Assembly: GCA_017871115.1 (NCBI GenBank)
Contig: JAFCIZ010000001.1
Span: forward strand, 4,383,501-4,447,500
Source: Cunninghamella blakesleeana
Taxonomy: Eukaryota > Mucoromycota > Mucoromycetes > Mucorales > Cunninghamellaceae
DNA: 64,000 bases
Reading direction: 5' to 3'
The notes below the pieces were generated by a model. It ran no database searches. It was given only the letters and a program-made list of their open reading frames with translations, and was not told where the DNA came from. Both the position numbers and the translations under genes were made by a program. Each line of letters starts with the position of its first letter. Position 1 is the first letter of the stretch. Below are positions 25,333 through 37,400 of the stretch, piece by piece.

Positions 25333-26945
25333 ACTTTCCCCATTTCCATTCATTATTTATAACTTTATTTTATTATTATTCCATATTTTATATTATACTT
25401 ATTTCTTATTATTATTATTATATATATATATCCTTCATATTTATTATACTTATGCAATTTATTCTTATTCCTATGAAAAAAAATATCCCCCTTCCATATT
25501 TCATTATCTCTTATTTTGTATATATTACTAGTATATTTTATTCCTTTATTTGTATGTCATTTTGATGTATTTTTTTTTTTTTACTTATTAATTCTACACT
25601 CTTTGATTTTTATATTATCATTATTTATTTATATTATATTTTATTCGTATTCTTATATCATTTTGTTATATTATTGTATCATTAAATAATCTATCATGTT
25701 TTTTTTAAAAAAATAAAAAAAAGAATATTTTTTTTAGTATCATTAATATATTATTCGGGAAAATTACACAACCGAAGGCGTTGTTTTTTTTTTTTTTTTT
25801 TTTTGACATAAAGTCCCAAAACAATGGATATCCCAACGACTTTTTTATTTATCTTCTTCTCACCTTCTCCTATTTATTTTTCTTTCAAAAAATAAAAGGC
25901 TGTTATTTATGAAACTATATATCTATTTTTTAGGGATAGGAACACTCTATATATATATATAAAGTTTATTATTATTATTATTTTTATTATTATTATTATT
26001 TTCCCTTACAAATAGAATCCTCCCTTTTTTTTTAGATTTTTATTTTTATTGTATGTAGTACCATCATCATTATTTTGATACTTAAAAAAGAAAAAAAATA
26101 TAGGCACTTCAAATATATAAAAAAAGCACTGCGGATGCTTAATCTGAGATGTTATACCAGTGGTATTATTAAAAAACGTGTTAAAAATAAATATTATCGA
26201 CAAAAAAAATTTTTTTAATCACATTAGTATGATTTATTATACATTTAAATATTAAAAGATAAAAAAATCATTATATATATTTTTACTGTTTATATTCATT
26301 TTCGCTTATAAATATCTTATATTCGTGTCTTTGTCATAATCATTATTATAAAAATAAAAAATAGTTCAAGAAAAATCGACATCCTATTAAAAAAGAGTTT
26401 TTATGCACTCTAAAAAAAAAAAAACTTTATCATCTTCTTTGTACATACGTAGCAAAAAAAAAAAAAAAAACCAGGGAACCGAAAAAAGATTTTTCTTTTT
26501 GAATGGCACAGTATGACAAATAAAAAAAAAATACTACGCCCTTACGTAAAAAAAAAATCAAAGCAATAACAAAATATTAGATACAAAGCCATAATCTATA
26601 TTAATATGTATATATATAAATAATAAAGGGACAGCGCCGATTACCGAATTACCATTCTTGTTAGTATTACATTTATAAGCTATAAATGGGAGGATTCTCG
26701 GAAATAAGGGTGAATTTTACCAGTATTTTGCGTGGCACTCAACTACTATTGTTGAGTAATACAATATTCTTTTTCTCTCCTAAAGATCATAAAAAAAGAT
26801 CTTGTGTCTCTTTTTTTATCCTATTTTGGTATTATATAATATATATATATAGGTATTTTTGATGAAAAAAAAAAAAAAACTTTTTTTCTTCTCCTTTCCC
26901 TTTCTTTTTTTTTTTTTTTTTAATAATAAAATAACAGTAATAAAA
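25333..26945. other. AT-rich intergenic region
   Basis: No gene is supported. It contains several T- or A-runs (for example 25786-25804 and 26455-26470) and a slightly GC-richer patch at 26630-26780 with no coding signal. The end is a T/C-rich leader for the WWE-like gene. Confidence 0.5.
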
Positions 26946-27854
26946 ATGAAGTTTAATTTATTTAAAAAAAAGTCTTCTACTAAAAATAATAATGATGATA
27001 AAAATAATAAAAGATCAAAAATCCATTCTCCAACCCAATCAATGTCATCACTATCCAGTAGTCAATCTAGTCTTCAAACCAATGAACAAGAAACGCGTGG
27101 TATTTTTCGAACCTTAGAGCCTGTATGGTCGTATGTCATGCCATCATCTCCTCAACAATGGATTCAATTCAAACCTGATCAACAATCTATTCTTGAAAAT
27201 GCTTTCCAACAACATGAACCCACTTGTACTATTGAATTATCCCAAAAACCAATTCTTGTTTATTTTAATCTTCCACCTCCATCTCCTACTTCATCATCTA
27301 GTAAATCTAATTTAAAAAATAAAAAAAGCTCATCTTCATTAAAAAAGAAAAAAAGACCAGTGACCCAGTTAATAGTTCCTAAGCATCAACAAAAAGGCCA
27401 TTCATCACCTAATTTATTACAACATCAACATCATAATCAACATTCTTATCAAGAGGATACTTTATACTTAAATCATAACATAAGAAGATCGTTGATACCT
27501 TATTGGTGGTTTGAACAAGATAATGAGCAAGGATTCAAAGGGATGTGTCGGTTTGATCAAAAAAATCAAGTTAGATTGGAAGCTTTATCGGATGATAGAT
27601 CAACGTTGACTTTAACAGATGTGGCTTTCCCTATTCCTTTTCAGGTTGTGTTGGAACCTGCTGATCGATCATCGCGTGAAGAATGGCGTGGATTTATGTA
27701 TTTAAATCACAATCTTACTGTCATTCATCCCCCCTCCCTTCCTTCTCCTCCATTAAAACACAATTCTCCCCCTTTTATCGTTGTCGATGATTATACCAAT
27801 GATGATGTTTTTTATAATGACGACCTCTTTTTAAATAGACGTTCTTCCATTTAA
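26946..27854 (+). CDS. Protein with two WWE-like segments
   Basis: Single exon, 302 residues from the ATG at 26946; the frame also has upstream ATGs (26859) but those add only a Lys/Phe-rich leader from homopolymers. Segment 1, about residues 58-110, has VWSYVMP...QQWIQF...ILENAF. Segment 2, about 180-240, has PYWWFE...CRFDQKNQVRLEA. In both, an aromatic pair precedes a Phe and a Leu-Glu/Asn pair, as in WWE domains, which bind ADP-ribose-type ligands or occur in ubiquitin and phospholipase proteins. The identification rests on pattern only. A basic Ser/Lys linker separates them. Expected to be soluble. Confidence 0.55.
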   Translation: MKFNLFKKKSSTKNNNDDKNNKRSKIHSPTQSMSSLSSSQSSLQTNEQETRGIFRTLEPVWSYVMPSSPQQWIQFKPDQQSILENAFQQHEPTCTIELSQKPILVYFNLPPPSPTSSSSKSNLKNKKSSSSLKKKKRPVTQLIVPKHQQKGHSSPNLLQHQHHNQHSYQEDTLYLNHNIRRSLIPYWWFEQDNEQGFKGMCRFDQKNQVRLEALSDDRSTLTLTDVAFPIPFQVVLEPADRSSREEWRGFMYLNHNLTVIHPPSLPSPPLKHNSPPFIVVDDYTNDDVFYNDDLFLNRRSSI

Positions 27855-28097
27855 TTTTTTTTTTTCTTTATTTTTTATTCAATTTATATATTTATTCATT
27901 CATTCATTTATTCATTTTTATATTTATTTCATTTTCCATATCTCTTTCTTTTTTTTTTTTTTTTTCTCTTTCACTTTATATATATACATATATATACCTC
28001 TTTTCATTTTATAACTACCTTTTGATAACTTTTTTTATTATACATATTATATATATTATCAGTCAATTAATAAATATAAATATAAATATATACTATT

Positions 28098-29152
28098 CTA
28101 ATCCGCATGTAATAATACGTATTCTCTTGTACTTTGACCAAAAGTGATGACATCTTTTAATTTTAACTCCACATATCTTGTTGGAGGTATTTGCTCTCCA
28201 TTAATAAACGTCCCATTGGTCGATTCTAAATCAATAATAAATGGTTTCACCAATCTTTCATTGATTTCTTTATCAAGCACTTGCCGATATTGCAATACGG
28301 CATGTTGTTTTGAACACGATGGATGATCTATTGGAATATCTACAACCTAAAATAAATATGCATATATAAATAAATAAAATAAAATAAAAAAAGATAAGGA
28401 TTAGATATAAATATAAACAAATAAAAAAAAAAAGTTAAAAAAAGGATAATATATTTACTGCGCGATCTCGGCCAAATAAAAAAGCAGTTTGTCGATGAAT
28501 ATGGAGCAACTCTATTAAAAAATATACATATATATACATAAAAAAATCGTTTGTTTAAATATTACATCCTATCATTTTTATTTATTTGCTTACCTAGTTG
28601 TTCGGTGCCCTTAAATACATATAAACGCCAATGTTGTTTTGGTTTTGCTGCTTCTGGAGGTTCAATGTATTTTAATTCTACACCGTTTACAGTATTGGTT
28701 TCAGCTGCTAATTTTCCTGATAATCCAAAATTAGGTTTTTCCATTTCTATTTCTTCTTCTTCTTGTTCTGGTGATTTTCTTCCACCCCAGGTATATTGTT
28801 GTTGCTGTTGTTGTCTTTTTCTATTATTATCATTTCTTTTATTTTTATTTTTATTATTATAAGCTTCTTTAGATAATCTATCTCTACCTCCTTCTTCCTC
28901 TCCTCCCCTTCTTTTATCGTTAGAATATTTGTTCCTTGAACGAGGTGATGGTGATCGTTTTTTATATCGTGAGGATGATGAATAAGGTGAACGTGATCTA
29001 TGTCTTGAGGATGAAGAATATGGTGAACGTGATCTATTTCTTGAAGATGAATGAGAAGGTGAGCGTGATCTATTTCTTGAGGATGAATGAGTAGGTGAAC
29101 GTGATCTTGATCTTTGTCGCCTTTCTCTTTGTGATCTAGTAGGTGATCCCAT
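28098..29152 (-). CDS. pml1: FHA-domain splicing factor (SNIP1/Pml1 homolog)
   Basis: Exons 28594-29152, 28459-28511 and 28098-28346 give 286 residues. The N-terminal ~75 residues are RS/SR repeats, then a basic Asn/Gln-rich linker. A C-terminal FHA domain follows, with FGRDR, HPSCSKQHA and DLESTNGTFING, which are the phosphothreonine-binding signatures. Known role: subunit of the RES complex (Pml1-Bud13-Snu17), which stabilises the activated spliceosome and retains unspliced pre-mRNA. It is divergently transcribed from PPIL1, another spliceosome protein, across 458 bp. The start is the ATG directly before GSPTRSQRERR. Confidence 0.93.
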
Positions 29153-29261
29153 TTTATTATTGTTATTATTATTATTTGAAAAAAGAGGTAAGGCGAAAAA
29201 GAAAAAATAAGTGATGGAAAATAAATTTATATAAAAAATTTATGGCAATATCGTTTTTTTC

Positions 29262-29274
29262 AAATTCCGCCAGT
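29262..29274 (-). promoter_or_regulatory. Mirrored element, copy for SNIP1/Pml1
   Basis: Read toward SNIP1/Pml1 it is ACTGGCGGAATTT, 110-122 bp before the ATG. GGCGGAA resembles E2F/MBF-type cores, but identity with a known factor is not shown. Confidence 0.5.
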
Positions 29275-29489
29275 CATTTTTTTTTTGGTTTACTCCCTTA
29301 TATTTTTATTCTTATGTAAAAACCACCCGAAATAAAATAAAATATAATTAATAAAAACAATTAGTTCTATTCTATTCTTTTTTTTTTGTTTTTTTTGTTT
29401 TTAAAAAAAACAGATATATGTATATAAAAAAAGTGATAGACAAATGAGTAGGAGGATGGGTGAGAGAAAGAAATTCCAAAAAAAAAACT

Positions 29490-29503
29490 ACTGGCGGAAA
29501 TTT
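29490..29503 (+). promoter_or_regulatory. Mirrored element, copy for PPIL1
   Basis: ACTGGCGGAAATTT, 108-121 bp before the PPIL1 ATG. It differs from the other copy by one A. Confidence 0.5.
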
Positions 29504-29610
29504 AAAAAAAATTGAGAGTATAGATTTTTATTTAAAAAAAAAAGAGCCATTAATTTTTTTTCCCTCTTCCTTTTTTATTTTTTAATTATAAAAATATAGA
29601 ATAATATATC

Positions 29611-31043
29611 ATGTCTGATAAAAAAAATGTACTTTTAGAAACATCAATGGGTCCCATTGAAATAGAATTATACTGGAATCATGCACCAAAGTAAGAAATA
29701 GATCATATAGTCAAGTACGAATCAATATAACAATGAAAAAATGAATTAAGTAGATCATCGATTCAATCTTGTATTTACATAAAAAATATACTCTTTCTCT
29801 CTCTTTTTGTAGAACCTGTAAAAACTTTTATGAATTGGTAATATAGAAAAACAATTATAATACAGCAAAACATAAATCATAAAAATTAACTGAAAATTAA
29901 AATACTATTATATATTAACTTGTATATTTATACTAGGCCAAACGCGGTTATTATGACGGTGTTAGTGTAAGTTTTTTTTTTTTTTTTTTTAAAAAAAAAG
30001 AAAGATACATATATGAAGACAATATAAAACATGAAAGTATAAATAAATCAGTGAAATATAAATAAATTAACATGTTTATTCTATTTTATTATAATTTTTT
30101 ACTATAGTTCCATCGTGTTATCGCAGTAAATATCTTTCATTATTAAATATAATATAAATATTTTCTGTATTATATAATTCTACTCACCAAGAACAATATA
30201 TATATATATATATATGTATTATGATATTTTCAAAATAGGATTTTATGATTCAAGGTGGTGATCCAACAGGTACCGGACGTGGTGGACAATCTATTTATGG
30301 GTATTAAAAAGCAAAAGAGTGATTAAAATTAAAATAAGAAAAATAAAAACATAGTAATAAGCTTATCATTTATTCTATTCTTTTTTCTTTCTTTTATATA
30401 TATTTGTATATTAGTGAAAAGTTTGCTGATGAAATTCATCCAGGATTAAAACATACAGGAGCAGGGATTCTTAGCATGGCCAATTCTGGACCTAATACAA
30501 ATGGATCACAGGTAAATAGTTATAATAATAATAATACTTATATATATGAAGACATAAATAAATGACTAAATAAAAATATGGATGATACATTTATTTTATT
30601 TGTAATAATCATAATCATAATGATCATACAATAACAATAATAATAATATTATTATATATATCTACTCTAGTTCTTTATTACATTAGCACCTACTCCATGG
30701 CTTGACGGTATATATTTATACATAGCTTTCCTAATTTTAAATTATTTTATTATATATTACTAGTAAATATATATACTATTTATTAACTAACTTTATATAT
30801 AATTTGAAAATTAGGAAAACATGCCATCTTTGGCCGTGTAGCTGATGGAATGAATATAGTCAAGAGAATGGGTTTAGTAGCTACAGATGGCCAAGATAGG
30901 TAAAATTTATAAATATAAATATAAATATAGAAATAGGAGAGTAATAATAAAAAGATTAAATATTCATATTCTTTTATCCTTCTTATATTTATTTATATAG
31001 ACCTAAAGATTCAGTTAAAATCATTAAGGGAAGCGTATTATAG
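29611..31043 (+). CDS. ppil1: Spliceosomal cyclophilin, PPIL1 type
   Basis: Nine exons: 29611-29690, 29813-29837, 29937-29966, 30108-30125, 30239-30300, 30415-30511, 30671-30707, 30815-30899, 31001-31043. They total 477 nt and 158 residues, with consistent phases. Signatures: ETSMG at the start, [56 protein letters not shown]. These fit a peptidyl-prolyl isomerase with its Arg, Gln and Trp active-site residues. Known role: PPIL1 joins the activated spliceosome through SKIP. Exons of 18, 25 and 30 nt make it the most intron-dense gene of the window. Only the intact 9-exon assembly gives this protein; no single frame does. Confidence 0.95.
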
Positions 31044-31338
31044 AAAAGAAGATGAATAATGAAGGTGAGGATGATGGTTTTTATTAAAGAATGTTTGTTA
31101 TTATTCCAATTAATAAAATAATAAAAAATAAACAAGAATTTTTTAATACATGGGTTACAATTATTATTATTATTCTTTTTCTAATAAAAATGAATGAATG
31201 AATAAAAAAAATCAAGTAGAAAGTATATAAAAAGCAAAACAAAAGGAGAAAAGGAGTGATAGTTAAAAAAATATATAAATATAAATATAAATATATGTAT
31301 ATATATATATAAGGGGGAATATATGATGTTTAATTAAA

Positions 31339-32676
31339 TTATAAAATGTTTGAAGTACTATATTTACTAAAACCAATACGATTTTTACCAAAATCAAATA
31401 CAGAAACAAAATGGCGAATCCAAAAGTTACCCAAAGTAAAAGCAGTATTAGGAGGATTAGGCATGAATAATAAAAAGCATTCATCTTCAGTTTGACCAAT
31501 TAATTTAGAAACAGGAATAGACATAGGGAAGCTGACGCTAGCATTTTTTTCAGTGGGGAACATGACATGAATAGCAGGTGTATCATCTTTTTTCAATAAA
31601 CTACAATCCACATTATAAAAAGTAGTATTGGGTGAAATTCCTTTTCCAGTGATATGGCTTGCAAGAGTATTTGCTAATCCACTAGGTAAATACATGAAAT
31701 TAGAGCCAGTATCCACGATAAAAGGTGTTTTTTCAACAAAACGGAAATTACTAAAATCATTTGGTTTCCCTTCAAAACGAAAACCTAACACATTCACCAA
31801 CCAATGTGAATATTTACCATTCTTTTCATTAGGGATTACTTTAGTATATTCAATTGGGTCTGTGTGCTTTGAATCATCAATTCCACCTAATACTAGTTCA
31901 CCAAGCCATTCCGATGTTTTATCATTAGAAGAATCAGGTTCCATGGATAAAGAAAAAATTGGTTCCTTGATTAAAGATTGCTTCCATAAGTTCATAATAA
32001 AAGGCAAATATGTTTCTTTATTTTTTTTATCTATGGCCATTAATGTTCCAGCAGGATATCCAACACCAAAAATACCATCGATAATAGTACTATCTTTGCT
32101 TGGGTGTGCTTGAGTTGCAATAGGACCTTTATTATCATCAATGCGTACAAGGACTTGATCTTTGATGGTGAATTGTTTATTTTTTCCTATGCTGCATTGA
32201 TCTTGAAAATAATCTCCAGTGGCATACCCAATCGCATATGTAATATTGACTTTTTCAGGGCGAGATATAAAAGTAGAAGAGGAAGAAGAGTCATATTTTT
32301 GATTGGAAACACATCCATTGGCACGTTGACATTTAATAGAAGGGACCCATGTATCAGAACTTCCTGTATCCAATAATAACAAAAAGGATGTGCTTGGTGT
32401 ACCTACTTGTACCTGGATCCCATATTGATGAATTTCCACATCATTTAATAAAGCTACTGCTTGATCATTCATATTATTATTATCCAGATTATCAGCATTT
32501 TTAAAAATAGTAGATAATAGTGAACTGTCGTCTCTTTTTTTATGTTTCATCAAGTGTTCATTTTCTTTAAGGGATACTCGTTGAAGTGGTAAGTGAATAA
32601 CATTGGTTCCAAAAGCGGTTTCCAATAACGTGATGATATTAAATAAAATAATGATTTTTTTTTTACTAAAGTACAT
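31339..32676 (-). CDS. Secreted pepsin-like aspartic protease
   Basis: Single exon, 445 residues. N-terminal hydrophobic signal (about residues 5-22), then a basic propeptide (to about 75), then a two-lobed A1 peptidase. The catalytic Asp residues are D103 (LLLDTGSSDTW) and D322 (FIVDTGSNF). Other family signs are IDGIFGVGYP before the middle and TLGNFWIRHFVSVFDFG near the end. Length and order are usual for fungal secreted pepsins. Role: extracellular protein degradation at acid pH. No intron is needed, unlike most neighbours. The opposite-strand frame at 31628-32113 is a shadow. Confidence 0.93.
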   Translation of the reverse strand: MYFSKKKIIILFNIITLLETAFGTNVIHLPLQRVSLKENEHLMKHKKRDDSSLLSTIFKNADNLDNNNMNDQAVALLNDVEIHQYGIQVQVGTPSTSFLLLLDTGSSDTWVPSIKCQRANGCVSNQKYDSSSSSTFISRPEKVNITYAIGYATGDYFQDQCSIGKNKQFTIKDQVLVRIDDNKGPIATQAHPSKDSTIIDGIFGVGYPAGTLMAIDKKNKETYLPFIMNLWKQSLIKEPIFSLSMEPDSSNDKTSEWLGELVLGGIDDSKHTDPIEYTKVIPNEKNGKYSHWLVNVLGFRFEGKPNDFSNFRFVEKTPFIVDTGSNFMYLPSGLANTLASHITGKGISPNTTFYNVDCSLLKKDDTPAIHVMFPTEKNASVSFPMSIPVSKLIGQTEDECFLLFMPNPPNTAFTLGNFWIRHFVSVFDFGKNRIGFSKYSTSNIL

Positions 32677-34420
32677 TTTTTTTTTTAAAGTAGATAGGTA
32701 GATAAATATATCTTTCTTTTTTTTTAAATGGTTTTAAAATACAAAATGAAGTTTTTTTTAAAAAAATGTATTATTTAAATTAATAAAATAAAATAAAAGG
32801 ATGTAAGATTAGAAAGGAATGTATAGGTATATATATATTATTTTATATATTTGTTGATCAAATAAATTAATGTAGTAGTAAAAGAAGAAAAAATGGAAGA
32901 AGAGAAAAAAGAAAAAGAAAAAAAAGGAAGGAGAAAAAAAATTTGAAAGCGTTAAATAATTCTGTAAGCTATTGTGTTACCTATGCGGGCTTTTAAAAAT
33001 ATATATGTTACAAAAATTCATTTTACTATGACATATTCCCCTTTTAATTGTAATGGTGATGATAACTTTAATATATGAAATTATTATTAAAATTTCATTA
33101 TTATATTATTTATTGTTTATATATGTAATATATATATATATATATATATGTTTATATATTATATTATATTATTATTACAATAATAAAATCTAAAAAAAAA
33201 GATAAAGACAAAAAAATTCTAATCTTTTTTAATTTTCTAAATTAAACTATTAAAAGAAATAACACAACATCAAGTAATTTCTTTAAAACTCCTTTCTTAT
33301 ATAATAAAAATAAGTTGTCTTTCCTGAAAGAGTTTAGTTATAAAAACTTATTTTGAATTAATCCTTTTACATCCCCGCTAAAAATAAATAATCTATAATC
33401 ATAATTGAGTAGTGTCTTACAGTTACTTTTTACCTATTTCTTTTTCTTTTTCTTCTTGGTCTATGTGTATATTAATATGAAAAAATATTAATATTTTTTC
33501 AACAACATTTCTTTTCAAAAGGAAAACCCTTTAACTAGCTTAATATATATATAGTGAATACTCGTTTAATTTTTAAAATTACAAATCAATCGACTTGAAA
33601 CTTATATAGATCACTAACATTGTTATCCTCTCTATATACGTTAATTCTCATACATTAATTTTGAATATCTACTGGTTTATATAACAAATAATATTCAAAT
33701 TAAATATTGAATCACCTTTTTAAATAACATATCAATTGGCATGAAGTTTTAATAGAGTAATGGCATAATTAATCTTTATATATACGCTAATTTTCAAAAA
33801 AATATCTTAAATATTCATGGGTTTATTTAAAGAATAATTTTCAAGCATTAATTTAACTCTTGAGATAAGTCAATAGGTATGAAAGTTTATTATATCAATA
33901 AATACATCATTTTCTTTATAAAAATTAATTTCCATCAGTTGACCTTAAATACCGACTAATTATTTAGAGAGTAAATTTGATCCAAATAATATTGTTCATC
34001 TTCATAGCTAATAAGCTAATAGATATGAAATTATAATATATCCACATAAAATAATACTCAGTGTATACATTAACCTATATTATGAACTATTAAAAAAATT
34101 ATCAAGGTAGAATGGTTTAGTACAATGCTAATATAATGTAAGATAATGACGATTATATATAGTATTTCAATATCTTATAAAAAGGATATTTAAAAATAAA
34201 ACGCTATTATATATACTGTAAATTTAATTTTATTTTCAAAAAAATAAAACAATGAGGGTTTGTTGTTTAGTAATTTAAAGAAACCAAAAAAAATTTACGC
34301 GCACGAATTTTAAAACACCGATTTTTTGTAGCGTGGAAGAGGCACAGTCTTTTTTTCCTTTTTTTCTTCTTCTAACTAAAAAAATTAAACTATTTTCTTT
34401 GTATTCTATTTTTTTTTTCA
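32677..34420. other. AT-rich intergenic region with the second decayed repeat
   Basis: Left part is the promoter of the protease and contains an A/G-rich stretch at 32880-32942. The decayed tandem repeat fills 33586-34160. The Rad4 promoter lies just left of 34421 and includes a GC-richer patch (TTACGCGCACG, near 34300). No gene recognised. Confidence 0.55.
33586..34160. repeat. Decayed ~145-bp tandem repeat, locus 2
   Basis: Four units start at about 33586 (TCAATCGACTTGAAAC), 33732 (TCAATTGGCATGAAG), 33880 (TCAATAGGTATGAAAG) and 34016 (CTAATAGATATGAAAT), spaced 146, 148 and 136 bp. After this anchor each has a TATANNNATA-rich block, a CTNTATA(T)AC-like block and TTAATTTNCA-like sequence. 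The units are heavily diverged. The same layout is seen at 17333-17725. Confidence 0.55.
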
Positions 34421-37400
34421 ATGGCAAACCATAAAAAAAATAAAGCACATCATACCATCACTGTTGAAAAACGTTCGTCAAAGCGTCAAAAATATAATAA
34501 AGATGCTACTAATAATATAAACAGTAATGATCTCGACGCAAATCAACTAATTAATATGGAATATGAATCAAATCAGAGTTCATATAAACCAATAGAAATA
34601 GAGGAAGAAAAGGAAGAAGAGGAAGAGAAAGAAAATGAAGAAAATGAAGAAAATGAAGAAGAAGAAGAAGAAGAAGAAGAAGACGACGACGACGACGACG
34701 ATTCTATTGATTGGGAAAATATTGAATTACCAACCTATCAACAACGACAACAACAACAATACGATGAGCAATTGCAATATGATTTAGATCAAGAGCAACA
34801 ACAAGAAGTAGAATATAAGCCTGTGGAAATAGTCTTTAAAGCACCTCGTCCTATATTAAAGTATAGTATTATTATTCATAATATAAAAGAAGAACGCTTT
34901 TTTTTTTTTAAAAAAAAAAACTAGTACTAAATTATATTTTATAATTTATTTTTTATTTAAAAAAAATTATTAGAAAATCTAAATGGGAAATGGCATATCA
35001 AAGACAATTAAGAGATTGGATGCATAATAGTCATGTTGTACTACTTATCGGTCATTTTTTAATCCGTAATAGATGGTGTTCAAGACAAGATGTTCAGGTA
35101 TATTTAAATGATAATATTAGTAATAATAATAATTATAATTAGTTTACAATAATGTTATTTCTTTTTCAACTTGATTTATTTTATTTTATTCTTTTAAAAA
35201 AAATAGTCAGTATGTTTACCCATTATACCTGATTATATTCAAACTCAAAATAAAAGAAAAGGAGAATCTGATTACGAATTTTCAACTACTTTAAAATGGC
35301 TAATGAGTTGGTGGAATAATTATTTTACAGTCACTTGTCAAGGCTTAATAACTAGATCGTATGACGAATATCAACTGGATTCACCACTAACAACAACGGA
35401 TGAAAACTTATTACAAGTAATAAAATAAATAACTAAATAAACAAATGAATGTGTATATGTGGGAATAAAAACGATATAGAATTAAACCTTATTTCTTATT
35501 TTTCTACTTTTAAATGAATCATTAACTTGTGTTTATAAAGTCATTAAAAGCTCATATGGAAAAGATAAATATACAAGATAGTGAAGTAATCCGTAACCCG
35601 ATAGAATTTGTTGATTATCTTGCCAAAAAATCAGGCTCCAGCGATATATCCACACAACTATTTACTGCCATCTTACGTACTTTGGGATATGAAACCCGAT
35701 TAGTGGCTTCATTGCAACCTATTCCATATCGTATACCAACACATAATACTACTAGTACTAAAAAGGATCCATCCACTTCATCTTCTTCATCAAAGCCATC
35801 TTCTGGTAATATATATATATATATATATAATAGTGGTAGTAATAATATTAGCAAAATTATATTATATACACGGCGTTTATTCAAACACCATTATTTACTT
35901 CATTATTTATTTTTTCAATGGTATAGATAAATCAATTGCTACTAAAATAAATTTCCCAATAAGACAATCGCGTTCTATGAAACCAATTAAAAATGCTAAA
36001 AAGTCTATATCTGTTGAATATGATTATCAAAATAAAAAAGCTAAACCACCAACCTGTTGGAATGAAATATGGAATCCTCATCAACAAAAATGGATAACTA
36101 TTGATCCTATACGACAATATTATAACGAACCAAATAAAATGGAACCAGCTATATCTGATCGGCATCTACAACTATCATGGGTGCTAGCTTTTGAAGAGCC
36201 ATCTATAGATGAAAACATATCTAATAGTAATAAGATTCGACATGTGGTTGATGTAACAAAACGGTACTCCACTCGTTTACAAAAAGCCATAGGATTAAGA
36301 GAAAGGGTATTGACCAAAAAGGAAAAGCGTGATGGATGGAAATTATGGTCAGAGATTTTATTAACAAGTTTACACCCAATATATTCTGAACAACATCAAC
36401 AACAAAAAAAGAAAAGGGATGAATTAGAACAGGAGTCCTTCATGAATTTACATCAACATCAGCGTATGCCTACCTCTTTAAAAGAATTTAAAAACCACCC
36501 GCTTTATGCATTACAATGTCATTTAAAAAAATTTGAAGTAATTTACCCAATGGATGATACAAGTATTGTGATTGGCCATATCAAAGGTGAAAAGATATTT
36601 CCTAGATCATGTGTTCATGAATTACATACAAGAGAAACTTGGATGAAAAAAGGAAGAGTCATTTCAAAAAATCAACTGCCTATTAAACAAGTACAATCTC
36701 GCGCATTCACATTAGAAAAAAAAAGATTACAAGAAGATGCTAAATTAAACGGTGAAGTTTTATTATCTGATTGTTATGGATATTGGCAAACTGAACCTTA
36801 TCAACCTCCACCTGTTATTGATGTAATATATATATACATATATATATATGTATATAGAGTAACTTATTTATTTATTTTATTTATTTATATTTTATTCAAA
36901 GGGTAAAATAACAAAAAATAATTATGGTCGTGTAGATTTATTTACATCAGATATGCTACCTGAAGGTGCCGTGCATATTGAAAGTAAGAATTATTTTATT
37001 TTTTAATATTTTCAATGCCATTTTAAATAATCTTATAATAATACATAACCACATTTTTTATATTATTTTTTTATCACAGTCCAAGGCATAGGAAAGATAG
37101 CAAGAGAATTAGGGGTTGATTTTGCAGAAGCTGTTGTAAGTTTTATTTATTTTTATTTTTAATTAAGGTTTACTTTAATTTAATTCAAGTGTATTTTTTT
37201 TTCTGTCCTTTCTTTTAGGTTGATTTTGAATTTACTCGTGGAAAATCTGTACCTGTAATCAATGGAATTATTGTTGCCAAGGAAAACGAAATGATTTTAT
37301 TAGAGGTAAATAATAAAAATGGAAATAAAATGATTGTGGTTTTCTACCAAAATATAAGGAGTACATACCAACATAAATAAATAATAACTAATTTTTAATA

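Larger units (their letters stand above)
29153..29610. promoter_or_regulatory. Bidirectional promoter between SNIP1/Pml1 and PPIL1
   Basis: 458 bp separate the two start codons. It contains two copies of the same element in mirror orientation, 29262-29274 and 29490-29503, plus poly-T/poly-A tracts between them. Each copy points toward its own gene. Confidence 0.6.

Noticed and set aside
26859..26945. Upstream ATG of the WWE-like gene
   Set aside because: Adds Lys and Phe runs from homopolymers; more likely 5' leader.
31628..32376. Plus-strand frames opposite the aspartic protease
   Set aside because: Shadow frames with no initiation context or family match.
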